NCBI RefSeq assembly: GCF_004514475.2
Contig: NZ_MYFO02000003.1
Location: 186,001 to 250,000, forward strand
From: Paenibacillus athensensis
Lineage (GTDB): Bacteria; Bacillota; Bacilli; Paenibacillales; NBRC-103111
Reading direction: 5' to 3'
Length of the DNA: 64,000 bases
Below, one piece after another: positions 9,164 through 17,840 of this stretch (position 1 is its first letter; every line of letters starts with the position of its first letter). The translations under genes were made by a program, and so were the position numbers. The notes below the pieces were generated by a model that had not been told where the DNA came from, searched no databases, and saw nothing but the letters and a program-made list of their open reading frames with translations.

Positions 9164-10282
9164 ATGACACTGTCGTTGGAGCAAGAACTCGTATTGGAGC
9201 TTTCCCAATTCCGCAATCCGAAAGCCGAGCGTATCAAGGAGCTTGTCGTGCAAAAGCTGGACTGGGCTGAAGTATTGGGCCATCTCGTCTACAACCGTAC
9301 GGCCGGTATCGCCTACCATACGCTGCGCAAAGCAAGCGTTCCGTTCTTTAACCGCGAGTTTGAATTCGGCTTGTTCCTGATCAACGAGATTCAGGCGCAG
9401 CGCACGAAGTCCCACCGTGTATACATTACGAAAATCGCTCAAGCGATGAACGAAAGCGGCATTCCGCATGCCTTCCTGAAAGGCTCGATTCTGGCGCACT
9501 CCGTTTATCCGATCGGTTGCCGCATTTCCAGCGACATCGACATCCTGCTGCGCGCTTCCGACCTGACGGCTTGCGGCAAGGTATTGAAGGATCTGGGCTT
9601 TATTCAAGGCTTCCACGATGAGAACACGAACGAGGTCATCCCGGCTACGCGCAGAGAAATCCTCAATCACCGCATGAACTACGGCGAAGTCGTGCCTTAT
9701 CGTAAAACGATTAACGAACCGGGCATCAACCTGATCGAGATCGACATCAACTTCTCGCTCGACTGGGTAGCGCAAGGCACGGAGCAAGCGGTGGACAACT
9801 TCATCCAGCAAGCGGAAGGCTACGAGTTCGAAGAGAACCTGAAGATCAGCTCGCTGCCTAAGGAATATTTCCTCGCTCACCTGTGCGTACACTTGTTCAA
9901 GGAAGCGGCCGTTCTCAACTGGGTTGACTACCAACGTGACCTTGGCCTGTACAAATTCGTTGACATCTACGGCTTCCTGACTGACCCGACGATCAAGGTT
10001 GACTGGAACAAATTCATCGCGATCATCAATGAAAACAACATCGTCAATGAGAGCTACTACGCTCTGGAATATACCCGCACGTTCTTCCCGGTTCTGAACG
10101 AAATCGAATCGTTCATTGCTGCACTGAACAGCATCAAGCCGCAGGATACCGAATATCTGAACCAGGTTGTCGATCCTACGAACTCCAGCATTGTCTATGA
10201 ATACAATCAGGACCTGCTGACCCGTTTCTTCAATATGAAGCGTTACAACTCGCTGGAACGCGTAAAGAGCAGTGTTCAGTAG
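9164..10282 (+). CDS. Nucleotidyltransferase family protein (PF14907-like)
   Basis: The 372-residue protein has the region AFLKGSILAHSVYPIGCRISSDIDILL, a polymerase-beta-type nucleotidyltransferase core in which KG and the S-D-I-D-I metal-binding acidic pair are kept. A later downstream acidic stretch (LIEIDINFSL) supplies the third carboxylate. PF14907 proteins occur in natural-product clusters, including those of some lasso peptides, where they modify the product or an intermediate. Here it could adenylylate or otherwise cap a sugar or amino alcohol. The ATG at 9164, 4 nt after AAGGAGAGAT, is preferred over an upstream in-frame start inside the ligase gene. Confidence 0.8.
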   Translation: MTLSLEQELVLELSQFRNPKAERIKELVVQKLDWAEVLGHLVYNRTAGIAYHTLRKASVPFFNREFEFGLFLINEIQAQRTKSHRVYITKIAQAMNESGIPHAFLKGSILAHSVYPIGCRISSDIDILLRASDLTACGKVLKDLGFIQGFHDENTNEVIPATRREILNHRMNYGEVVPYRKTINEPGINLIEIDINFSLDWVAQGTEQAVDNFIQQAEGYEFEENLKISSLPKEYFLAHLCVHLFKEAAVLNWVDYQRDLGLYKFVDIYGFLTDPTIKVDWNKFIAIINENNIVNESYYALEYTRTFFPVLNEIESFIAALNSIKPQDTEYLNQVVDPTNSSIVYEYNQDLLTRFFNMKRYNSLERVKSSVQ

Positions 10283-10351
10283 ATGCGTTGGCAGGCGGTT
10301 GCCCCTTCAATATAGATTTCTATCATATTGCAAAGGCAATAGGTGAGCTTG

Positions 10352-11044
10352 ATGAAAAAGAGCGAATTTATTATCAACCGCAAAAAAGGTGTTCTGGTCG
10401 TCTATGAGGGCATCAGCGGCTCCGGCAAAAGTGAAGGCATTGCCAAGCTTTCGCATTATTTGTCCGCCATGGACATCGGCTCTACCGTTATCGAATGGAA
10501 TTCCAATGCGCGTATCCGCAAATGGGTGAAATCGCTGAACCGGCTCGGCTTATTGACGTCGATGCTGTACAGCGTTCTCCAGTGGCTCAGCTTTTTGCTG
10601 GACTACTGGAGAATCATCCTTCCTGCGCTCCGTAAAAATCACATCGTCATCGCCGACCGCTACATCTACACGGGCATTACGCGGGACGATGTGAACGGCG
10701 CAGGCCGTTGGCTGGGGCTTTTGCTGTGCAGGCTGGTCCGCAAGCCGGACGTTGTGTTGTTTTACGATACGCAGCCCAAGGTCTGTCATGAGCGCATTCG
10801 CTTGCGGGGCAAGGCTTTGTTCCATACGAACAAAAAAATTCATACGAACGAATTGATCAAGAACAAAGAACTGCACTACCTGGAGGAAATGAGGCGGGCT
10901 TATATACGACTATTTGCCGTTTTGCAGCAGCGAAGCATGAATATCGTCTTCGTCAATGAGGAATCGGTCAACGTCCATACGAGCGTTGAAGGCTACATCT
11001 ACCGGAAGCGGGATTATTTCAACTATCGTGTTTCCAACAGTTAA
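10352..11044 (+). CDS. dTMP-kinase-like P-loop kinase
   Basis: The protein of about 230 residues has a P-loop YEGISGSGKSEG, the ADRYIYTG motif equivalent to DRY of thymidylate kinases, and a basic lid segment RIRLRGKA. It should phosphorylate a nucleotide or another small alcohol or phosphate. It is not expected to be the housekeeping Tmk, because it is embedded in the operon and its motifs deviate (GISGSG rather than GxDGxGK). The ATG at 10352 has AGGTGA 5 nt upstream; a GTG nine bases earlier (10343) is possible. With the preceding nucleotidyltransferase it forms a likely phosphate-chemistry pair. Confidence 0.75.
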   Translation: MKKSEFIINRKKGVLVVYEGISGSGKSEGIAKLSHYLSAMDIGSTVIEWNSNARIRKWVKSLNRLGLLTSMLYSVLQWLSFLLDYWRIILPALRKNHIVIADRYIYTGITRDDVNGAGRWLGLLLCRLVRKPDVVLFYDTQPKVCHERIRLRGKALFHTNKKIHTNELIKNKELHYLEEMRRAYIRLFAVLQQRSMNIVFVNEESVNVHTSVEGYIYRKRDYFNYRVSNS

Positions 11045-11070
11045 CCTCAGAGTGAAGCGCAGGTGAATTT

Positions 11071-13761
11071 ATGAGCATACAGGCTTACCTGGAGAATCTG
11101 GTTTCGACAACCCGGCATCCGATTACGTTCTCGGGCGATGTGTCGGCCGCGCTAAGCCGTTGGTTGGTACGCAGCGCTTGCGCCGATTCGCCGGAGCGTT
11201 GGGGGGCGGAGCCTTTTTTGGATACGGAAGCCCGGCTGCTGTTGTTTAATGAGACGGTTTTGCTGCCTGCCGATGAGGTCGAACGCCACTGGCGGATGTA
11301 CATGGCCGATCTGGCGGAGCGGTACTTGGAAGTGAATACGCCGCATAAGTTGTTTGCAGCAGCCGACAACAAGTCTATTTATTGCCTTTGCAATGTGTAC
11401 TGCGAGCAAGAGCGCGAGGCGCTGGTCAGCGTGTTTACTTGCGTTGCAGCTCCGATTCGCGTCTGGATTAACGGCGAGCTTGCCGTATCGGGCAGCCACG
11501 ACAACGTCCTGCGGGATTACTTGTTCTTGTGCAAGCTGCGGGAGGGCGGTAATACCGTGCTGGTCGAGACGCCAACGGTGCTGCGCGTGCCTGCGGTGCA
11601 GCAGGAGTTTATCGTCAAGCTGCAGCCGCTTGAACGGTTGTCTGAAGGACTTGGAGAGCTGGTCGACGAAACGCTGGTCGATCGTTGCCGCAGTGATCTG
11701 TCCCTATTTCCGGAGAAGCTGCTGCATGCAGCCGGCGAAGAGCTTCGGCTGACCGTCGTCCCCCGCATTTGTCACAACCTTCCCGAAAAGGTGCGTATCC
11801 GCGTCTACAATGACAAGGACGAGCTGATCGGCCAACGCGAGGCTATGACCTCGACAGCGGCGGACATTCGGCTGGATGAACGGGCTCACGGCTTGCTGCG
11901 CATTACTGCGGAATGCGAATCGGACAACACACGTACAGGTCAGGTGCATGTGTTCTTTGGTTTATTTCAGGAAGCGCTGGAGTCGTTGCTGGCTCCGCTT
12001 GCCCTCCGACGCGATTTGGACCCAGGCGTATTGACCTCGGCGCGCGAGCTGCAGGAGCTGCCGCAGGCGTACCGCATGCTGAATCAGTATGTGCCTGGCG
12101 ATGTCTGGCAGACGCTGTTTCAGGCGTATGCCCGGCTGAACGTTTACCGGCAGGTCGCCGACGGCACCCGGCAACGGTCGCACCGCGAGGTATTCGGCCG
12201 GAGGTTTACGGCTTTCGAGCCTAAGCCGACCGGGGACGGACGAACCGCTTACACGGTTGTGCTCCCCGACGGCTATGACGAGAGCCGCCAGTATCCGGTC
12301 GTATTTTACTTTAGCGACGCGCAGGTGCGGTCGTATCCGACCGAGCTGCCGTGGCTGCGCCACGACAGTACGGATGAAGCGATTCTGGTGCAGATGATTG
12401 GCATTGGCGGGCGGCTGAATTTTGTCGACGATGTGAATGTCAGCCGGCTGCTTGTCGCCATTCTGGACCGTTATGCCGTCGACCGCAGCCGCGTGTACGT
12501 CATCGGCTTTTGTACGGGCGCGCCCAAGGCCTATCGGATTGGTTGCCAGCTGCCCGATCTGTTTGCCGGCATCGCCTCCATTGTTGGCGATATGCGGCTG
12601 AGCATCAACGATCCCGAATACGAGCAGATCGACAATTTGAGCCATACCGGCGTCATTGGCTTGATCAGCACGGAGCACTGGTTCTATAACAGTGCCCGCA
12701 AGCTGAATTTCCTCAAGCGGATGCCTAAGGCCAGATCGTGGATGTGCCAAGGGCTGATGCATCCCGAATTCAACGCCGTTCTGAACTCCAAGAAGCTGCT
12801 CGGCCAGCTGCTCGTTCACAAGAAGGAGCCGTATCCGGCGTCGGTGAAGCTGTCGCCGCTGACGCCGAGCTACAACAAGGCGTATTGGGTGCAGATCACG
12901 GAGATTGACGATCTGCATAAACGTTCTTCGTTGCACGCGCAGCGGCGGGACGACGGGACGCTGGAGATCAGCGCGAGCAACATCGCCAGCTTTCGGCTGC
13001 TCCTGCCGCGGGGGGAACTGCAGCTCGCGCCCCGCATCCGGCTTGGCGTCAACGGCGTGGTTTGCGCCGTAGAGCTGGATGCGTACACGCAGCTGGATAT
13101 CACGCTGCAGCCGGACGGCCGCTGGACGCTCAAGCGCGGGCTGCTGACCGCTGCCCAGTTCGAGGCGGCATATCGCGCCATCGGCGTCGACGAGGAGCGG
13201 ATGGGCATCCAGCAGGTGTATGTGTCCGCCTGTACGGTTGTCAAGCCGCCTGGCGCGTGGGAGGACAAGCGAAGCTTCGTCAATAAGCTGGCGTATCTGC
13301 TGCAAAATCCGATCAAGGACCGTTATATTTACTACAAATATAACAGCTGCTGCGCGACGGAGTGGGATTGGTTGAAGCAAGGCGATGGTCATCTCATTAT
13401 GCCGGTCGACGCGCGCTCGCCGGGCGAAAGCCAGCTGGCCGTTTTGCGCGAGCTGGGACTTTCCTTGAACGCCGGGCAGCTGACGCTGGAGGGCCGGGTC
13501 TTCGAGGGACCGTATTTCGCGTTCATCAAATGCCGGCATCCGCTGCAGCCGGATCGGCTGGTGCTCGTAGTGGCCTACAACAACGAGTGCGTCGAGCACG
13601 AGCTGCTGCTGCTCATGAATGCTTTCGAGACGAGCCCGTTATTTTATAACGATGCGTTTGTCTACGACGGAGCCGGCTACCATGAGTTTCGTTCCACAAA
13701 ACACTTTTTGAGTAAGGATGAGAGCCGTTATGAATCCAAATGCGTTGAAGGATATTGCTAA
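11071..13761 (+). CDS. 896-residue alpha/beta-hydrolase with Cys nucleophile motif
   Basis: The central part (about residues 385-590) reads as an esterase/prolyl-oligopeptidase-like alpha/beta hydrolase: YTVVLPDGYDESRQYPVVFY, then VYVIGFCTGAPKAY, the nucleophile elbow, in which the usual Ser is Cys481 (G-F-C-T-G). His564 in GLMHPEFN is a candidate catalytic His. The N-terminal ~330 residues look like beta-sandwich modules (VWINGELAVSG, VRIRVYNDKDELIG). The C-terminal ~300 residues are unassigned. There is no signal peptide, so it acts in the cytoplasm. Cys nucleophiles in this fold are known in PhaC-type acyltransferases and some thioesterases, suggesting thioester chemistry on an ACP. Its 3' end overlaps the decarboxylase gene by 32 bp. 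Confidence 0.7.
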   Translation: MSIQAYLENLVSTTRHPITFSGDVSAALSRWLVRSACADSPERWGAEPFLDTEARLLLFNETVLLPADEVERHWRMYMADLAERYLEVNTPHKLFAAADNKSIYCLCNVYCEQEREALVSVFTCVAAPIRVWINGELAVSGSHDNVLRDYLFLCKLREGGNTVLVETPTVLRVPAVQQEFIVKLQPLERLSEGLGELVDETLVDRCRSDLSLFPEKLLHAAGEELRLTVVPRICHNLPEKVRIRVYNDKDELIGQREAMTSTAADIRLDERAHGLLRITAECESDNTRTGQVHVFFGLFQEALESLLAPLALRRDLDPGVLTSARELQELPQAYRMLNQYVPGDVWQTLFQAYARLNVYRQVADGTRQRSHREVFGRRFTAFEPKPTGDGRTAYTVVLPDGYDESRQYPVVFYFSDAQVRSYPTELPWLRHDSTDEAILVQMIGIGGRLNFVDDVNVSRLLVAILDRYAVDRSRVYVIGFCTGAPKAYRIGCQLPDLFAGIASIVGDMRLSINDPEYEQIDNLSHTGVIGLISTEHWFYNSARKLNFLKRMPKARSWMCQGLMHPEFNAVLNSKKLLGQLLVHKKEPYPASVKLSPLTPSYNKAYWVQITEIDDLHKRSSLHAQRRDDGTLEISASNIASFRLLLPRGELQLAPRIRLGVNGVVCAVELDAYTQLDITLQPDGRWTLKRGLLTAAQFEAAYRAIGVDEERMGIQQVYVSACTVVKPPGAWEDKRSFVNKLAYLLQNPIKDRYIYYKYNSCCATEWDWLKQGDGHLIMPVDARSPGESQLAVLRELGLSLNAGQLTLEGRVFEGPYFAFIKCRHPLQPDRLVLVVAYNNECVEHELLLLMNAFETSPLFYNDAFVYDGAGYHEFRSTKHFLSKDESRYESKCVEGYC

Positions 13762-14998
13762 CACCTACGGGACTCCCGTATACGTTTACGACGGGGAAAC
13801 GATCGAACGGCAGTATCATCTGCTGAAGAGTTGTTTGCCGGCATCGTTTGAAATTTTTTATTCGGTTAAATCGAATCCGCTGCTGGGCGTCTGCCAGTTG
13901 ATGAAAACGTTCGGCAGCAACATCGAGGTTGCTTCCCTCGGCGAGCTGCACGTGGCACTGCAAGCGGGCTTCGACCCCCACAATATCATTTTTACAAGCC
14001 CCGGCAAAACCTATGAGGATCTTGAATTTGCGATCGAACAGGGCATCTTCAGCATCAACGCCGAATCCTTGGAGGAGGTTCGCATCATTCATGATATCGC
14101 CTTGCTCAAGGGGCGTAAGGTTAACGTTTCGCTGCGGATCAATCCGAATTTCAACATCAACGGGGCGGGGCTGAAAATGACCGGCGTGCCGACGCAGTTC
14201 GGTATCGACCAGACGCAAGTCGACGACGCGTTGAACGAAATTGCTGCAATGACGCACATCGAGGTGCTGGGCTTCCACATCTTCAGCGGCAGTCAAATGC
14301 TGGAGGCCGGCAACATCATCAAGACGGTGGAGGAAATTTTCAAGCTGGCGATCGAGCTTTCCGATACGCATAGCCTCAAGCTGAGATTCCTCGATCTGGG
14401 CGGCGGCTTCGGCATCCCTTATTTCAACGGGGAGAAGGAGCTGGATACCGAAGCGCTGCGCAGCGGCATGGCCGAGCTGTGGGCCCAATACGGCGAGCGG
14501 CTGGCCGGAGCGCGCATCGGCGTCGAGAGCGGCCGGTTCCTGCTGGCCAGAGCGGGTGTTTTTCTGACGAAGGTGCTGTATGTCAAGGAAAGCAAGGGCA
14601 CAACGTATGTCGTGTGCGACGGCGGCTCGAACCACCATTCCTCCGCTGCGTTCCTCGGCCGCTATGTGCGCAACAACTTCCCGATGTTCCTGCTCGACAA
14701 GGAAGGCGAAGGCAAGGAGGTCAACGTGGTCGGATCGCTGTGTACGCCGACGGACGTGATCGGCCAGCGCGTGACGCTGGTTGACCCGCAGCCGGGCGAC
14801 CTGCTCATCATCGACAAATCCGGCGCCTACGGCTTGACGCATAGTCCGGTCATGTTCCTGAGCCACGTGCTGCCGGCCGAAGTGCTGATGTATCAAGGAA
14901 GCGTGCAAGCGCTGCGGGAACGAAGCCACCCGGCTGACTTCCTGCGCGGACAAAATACGTTAAAAATCGCGGAAAGCCTCGAAGCAACCCGCGGCTAA
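13730..14998 (+). CDS. BtrK-like PLP-dependent decarboxylase (LysA fold type III)
   Basis: The 422-residue protein has the alanine-racemase-fold signature YSVKSNP with the PLP Lys, the GGGFG phosphate loop, and C-terminal catalytic segments LCTPTDVIG and SGAYG. Details such as KMTGVPTQFGID match BtrK, which decarboxylates L-glutamyl-ACP in butirosin synthesis, better than my recollection of housekeeping LysA. No lysine genes are near, and the next gene is an ATP-grasp ligase, as BtrJ would be. It is therefore predicted to decarboxylate an aminoacyl group held on an ACP. The start at 13730 (MNPNAL) is chosen over 13718, which lacks a ribosome site. Diaminopimelate or ornithine decarboxylase remains possible. 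Confidence 0.75.
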   Translation: MNPNALKDIANTYGTPVYVYDGETIERQYHLLKSCLPASFEIFYSVKSNPLLGVCQLMKTFGSNIEVASLGELHVALQAGFDPHNIIFTSPGKTYEDLEFAIEQGIFSINAESLEEVRIIHDIALLKGRKVNVSLRINPNFNINGAGLKMTGVPTQFGIDQTQVDDALNEIAAMTHIEVLGFHIFSGSQMLEAGNIIKTVEEIFKLAIELSDTHSLKLRFLDLGGGFGIPYFNGEKELDTEALRSGMAELWAQYGERLAGARIGVESGRFLLARAGVFLTKVLYVKESKGTTYVVCDGGSNHHSSAAFLGRYVRNNFPMFLLDKEGEGKEVNVVGSLCTPTDVIGQRVTLVDPQPGDLLIIDKSGAYGLTHSPVMFLSHVLPAEVLMYQGSVQALRERSHPADFLRGQNTLKIAESLEATRG

Positions 14999-15023
14999 TC
15001 ATACAAGGAGGGCTGGATCGGCC

Positions 15024-16385
15024 ATGACGCAGCAATTTGATTTGATTCGCTATTTAACAACGGAGCGGGAGCAGGGTGTAATTGTCTGGCTGCTGAATAT
15101 CGGCGCAGAGAAATATTGGAACCGCGTGTCTGCGGGCATCGTCGACCGCAACGAGGACCGGATCGTCAACCGGGTAGAAGAGATGAACCTGCTGCTGTGC
15201 CGCGAGCAGGACGTGCTGATCGTGCGCGAGCAGCCGGATGCGGCTTATTTGGATCAATTGCGGGCATGGGGCTTGTCCGTGCCGCGCTTCCTCTCGCCGG
15301 AGGAAGTGGACGGGCTGACGCCGATTGCCGAGCTGGCGCTCAAGGACGAGAAGCTGCTACAGGAGCTGGCCCAGTTGGCGGCGAGCCGCGACGATGTATT
15401 TTTCGTGCCCTATGGCGTGACTTATCTGGAAGAGCAAATTGCCGAGAAAACAGGCCTGCGGCTGATGGGCGCGCCTTCGGCGGTCAACGCCAAGGTCAAC
15501 GACAAGATTTTCAACCGCGAAATTGCCGAGGAGCTTGGTCTGGACACCTGCGTAGGCCGCGTGTGCAGCTCGATGGATGAAATCCGCGAGGAATATGCGC
15601 GTCTGACTCAAGGCGAAAACGCCTTTGAAAAGGTGATCATCAAGGAACCGCACGGCGCTTCGGGCAAAGGCTTGTACATTATCGACCACCCGGACAAGCT
15701 CAGCTCGCTGCTGACCCGTCTGGGCCGCACGGCGCGCAACAATCCGGACGCCCGCTGGCTGATCGAAGGCTGGTACAACAAGAAGGCGGACATCAACTAT
15801 CAGATCTACGTCTCGCCGTCCGGCGAAGTGACGACGTTCTCGATTAAGCAGCAAATCCTGCGCGATACGGTCTACATCGGCTCCAAGTTGCCAGCCGACG
15901 TTTCGCCGGAGGTTGCCGAAGCGTATGCGCAGCACGGTAAAGTGATTGGCGACTATTTGTACAAAATGGGCTACAGCGGCGTTGCAGGCATCGACTCGAT
16001 CATTACGTCGGACGACCGGATTATTCCGATTATCGAAATTAACGGACGCTTCACGTTGTCCACATACATTTCCTTTATTGAGCATACGTTTGGCTCCATG
16101 AAGGTGTTCTCGCGATACTTCAAGCTGATGTCGGACACGTCCTGCGACTTCCAGGAGCTGTACAGCGCGCTGACGCGGGAAGGTCTCGCCTACAACGCAG
16201 ATACGCGCGAAGGCGTGATCGTGTATACTTCCGGCACGCTGCCGGTCCGTCAGGACGAAGGCGGCACGGGGTATACCGGCCGGATGTTCACACTGATTGC
16301 AGCGCAAAGCTGGGAGCAGGTCGACGAGCTGAGCAGCAAGCTGGAGGATTTCGTCAGCCGCGTATCGAATCGCGTGTTGGCGTAA
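15024..16385 (+). CDS. ATP-grasp ligase (BtrJ-like role proposed)
   Basis: The 453-residue protein has an ATP-grasp core: the lid segment IIKEPHGASGKGLYIID, the adenine-binding region WLIEGWYNKKADINYQIYV, and the metal-binding IIEINGRFT motif. The family joins a carboxylate to an amine or thiol through an acyl-phosphate. In butirosin synthesis the ATP-grasp protein BtrJ loads glutamate onto the ACP; the neighbouring BtrK-like enzyme makes this the leading idea. An amide-forming ligase is the alternative. It is the last gene of the operon, behind a caaggaggg ribosome site, and is followed by a terminator. Confidence 0.8.
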   Translation: MTQQFDLIRYLTTEREQGVIVWLLNIGAEKYWNRVSAGIVDRNEDRIVNRVEEMNLLLCREQDVLIVREQPDAAYLDQLRAWGLSVPRFLSPEEVDGLTPIAELALKDEKLLQELAQLAASRDDVFFVPYGVTYLEEQIAEKTGLRLMGAPSAVNAKVNDKIFNREIAEELGLDTCVGRVCSSMDEIREEYARLTQGENAFEKVIIKEPHGASGKGLYIIDHPDKLSSLLTRLGRTARNNPDARWLIEGWYNKKADINYQIYVSPSGEVTTFSIKQQILRDTVYIGSKLPADVSPEVAEAYAQHGKVIGDYLYKMGYSGVAGIDSIITSDDRIIPIIEINGRFTLSTYISFIEHTFGSMKVFSRYFKLMSDTSCDFQELYSALTREGLAYNADTREGVIVYTSGTLPVRQDEGGTGYTGRMFTLIAAQSWEQVDELSSKLEDFVSRVSNRVLA

Positions 16386-16407
16386 GCCACAAGCCCACGG
16401 CTATATG

Positions 16408-16449
16408 AAAAAAGGCACTTAAACCTTTAGGGTTTAGGTGCCTTTTTGT
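16408..16449 (+). terminator. Intrinsic terminator of the ACP operon
   Basis: A 17-bp stem (aaaaaggcacttaaacc with ggtttaggtgccttttt, one wobble) with a 5-nt loop is followed by T-rich sequence. It ends the operon that begins at 1728 and can also act on the opposite strand for the LacI gene. Confidence 0.92.
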
Positions 16450-16536
16450 TATTCGATTCATGGAAGAAAAGTTCGATTTTCAGGTGGGACATGTAGTACA
16501 ATGAAGTACCGCGGTACGAGAGAGAGCCGTGAGACG

Positions 16537-17541
16537 TTAAGCGAGCGGCGCGCAGGAATCGCGCACGACCAGCTCGGTCGGCACGATCATGGTCGGCGGC
16601 GGACAGTTGGCGTTGTTGATAATTTCCAGCAGCAGCCGGATGGAATTCTGGCCAATGCCAAAGGTGTCCTGACGAATCGTCGTCAGGCTGGGCACTGTGT
16701 GCGTCGCAATGTCGATATCGTCAAAGCCGATGACCGACATATCGCCGGGCACGGACAGGCCGGCTTCCTTCATCGCTTCGATGACGCCGACGGCGCCCAT
16801 ATCGGAGGAGCAGACGATGGCCGTAGGACGGTTGTCGAGGCTCAAAAATTTCTGCGTCGCTTCAATGCCGCTTTCCCGGCTGAAATCGCCGATGTAGACG
16901 TATTCGGACAAGTAGGGAAGTCCCAGGTCCGCCAGCCCCTGCTTATAGCCTTCAAAGCGCAGCTTGCCGACATACGATTCCAGCCCGCCGGTCAGGAAGG
17001 CGATGCGCGTGTGGCCGATCTCTTTGAGATAGCGGACGCTTTTGCGGATACCGTCGACGTTGTCGGAGGTGACGTAGCCGGCTTTTTTGCCCAGCATGTC
17101 AAGGTCGATGAAGATCGCCGGAATTTCCGATTGCACCAGCTCGTCCAGATTCAGGTCGAAGCGTTGAAAACCGAACACGACGACGCCTTCGACGTTACGG
17201 CTCATGCAGTGGCGCACAAAGCTGTAGTCAGGGTTCCAGTTTACCTGTGACAGATAAAGCAGATCGAAGCCGGATTCCTTGAGCGAATCCTCCATGCCGG
17301 CCAATATATGCACGAAAAACGGATGTACCAGTCCGGTGGTCAAAAACATGCCCAATGTCATCGAGCGTCCCTTGACCAAGCCGCGGGCGACAGAGTTCGG
17401 CATAAACTGCGCGTCCTTGATCACGGTCATGACCTTCTCTTTGGTTTTCGGACTGATATGCGGGTAATTGTTAATTACTTTGGATACGGTTGCAACTGAT
17501 ACGCCGGCCATCCGGGCGATATCGCGAATGTTTGGAGCCAT
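16537..17541 (-). CDS. LacI-family transcriptional regulator
   Basis: The 334-residue protein has an N-terminal LacI helix-turn-helix (IRDIARMAGVSVATVSKVIN) and a periplasmic-binding-like sensor domain (VIGFDDIDIATHTVPSLTTI). It represses or activates in response to a small ligand, usually a sugar. The start is the ATG at 17541, with AGGTG a few bases upstream; earlier in-frame codons would put residues before the HTH that the family lacks. No sugar transport or catabolic gene is adjacent, so its target is unclear. A GAAAACATTTTC site lies upstream of it and a second one upstream of the next gene. Confidence 0.93.
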   Translation of the reverse strand: MAPNIRDIARMAGVSVATVSKVINNYPHISPKTKEKVMTVIKDAQFMPNSVARGLVKGRSMTLGMFLTTGLVHPFFVHILAGMEDSLKESGFDLLYLSQVNWNPDYSFVRHCMSRNVEGVVVFGFQRFDLNLDELVQSEIPAIFIDLDMLGKKAGYVTSDNVDGIRKSVRYLKEIGHTRIAFLTGGLESYVGKLRFEGYKQGLADLGLPYLSEYVYIGDFSRESGIEATQKFLSLDNRPTAIVCSSDMGAVGVIEAMKEAGLSVPGDMSVIGFDDIDIATHTVPSLTTIRQDTFGIGQNSIRLLLEIINNANCPPPTMIVPTELVVRDSCAPLA

Positions 17542-17638
17542 GAAACACCTCAGTCGTTCTTTCCATACAAATGTATGAGTATTTATGTTAACCATACCTT
17601 GTTTTGCACAGTTTTGCAAATAAAATCCGCATTTTTAC

Positions 17639-17650
17639 GAAAACATTTTC
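17639..17650. promoter_or_regulatory. Candidate operator, copy 1
   Basis: The near-palindrome GAAAACATTTTC lies about 98 bp upstream of the LacI gene. The identical 12-mer recurs at 17798. GAAAA/TTTTC arms around a 2-bp centre resemble LacI-family operators, so autoregulation is plausible. Confidence 0.35.
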
Positions 17651-17797
17651 CTAACGCGATAACGATTTGTGAAACGCCTGTTCGCGCTGGCGGCCAAATC
17701 GGCAAATCCAGCGTCACTGTTGGCCGATGGGGATTTCATCGGGTATACTGGAAGGGAAACCGCCTATAGTGAATTTTTATTCAAAGGCTGGTTTTCG

Positions 17798-17809
17798 GAA
17801 AACATTTTC
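17798..17809. promoter_or_regulatory. Candidate operator, copy 2
   Basis: The second identical GAAAACATTTTC lies 31 bp upstream of the RDD-family gene. The two sites bracket the divergent intergenic region. Confidence 0.35.
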
Positions 17810-17840
17810 ATACACCAATTTGCATAAAAGGAGCTTATCC

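Noticed and set aside
11962-13599. 545-codon minus-strand frame inside the Cys-hydrolase gene
   Set aside because: It is antisense to a protein with clear hydrolase motifs. Its own product is Arg/Leu/Gln-rich and without a domain.
13730-14998. Housekeeping diaminopimelate decarboxylase (lysA)
   Set aside because: No lysine or dapX genes are near. The gene overlaps an operon member, and its motifs and ATP-grasp neighbour fit BtrK better. It is kept as an alternative only.
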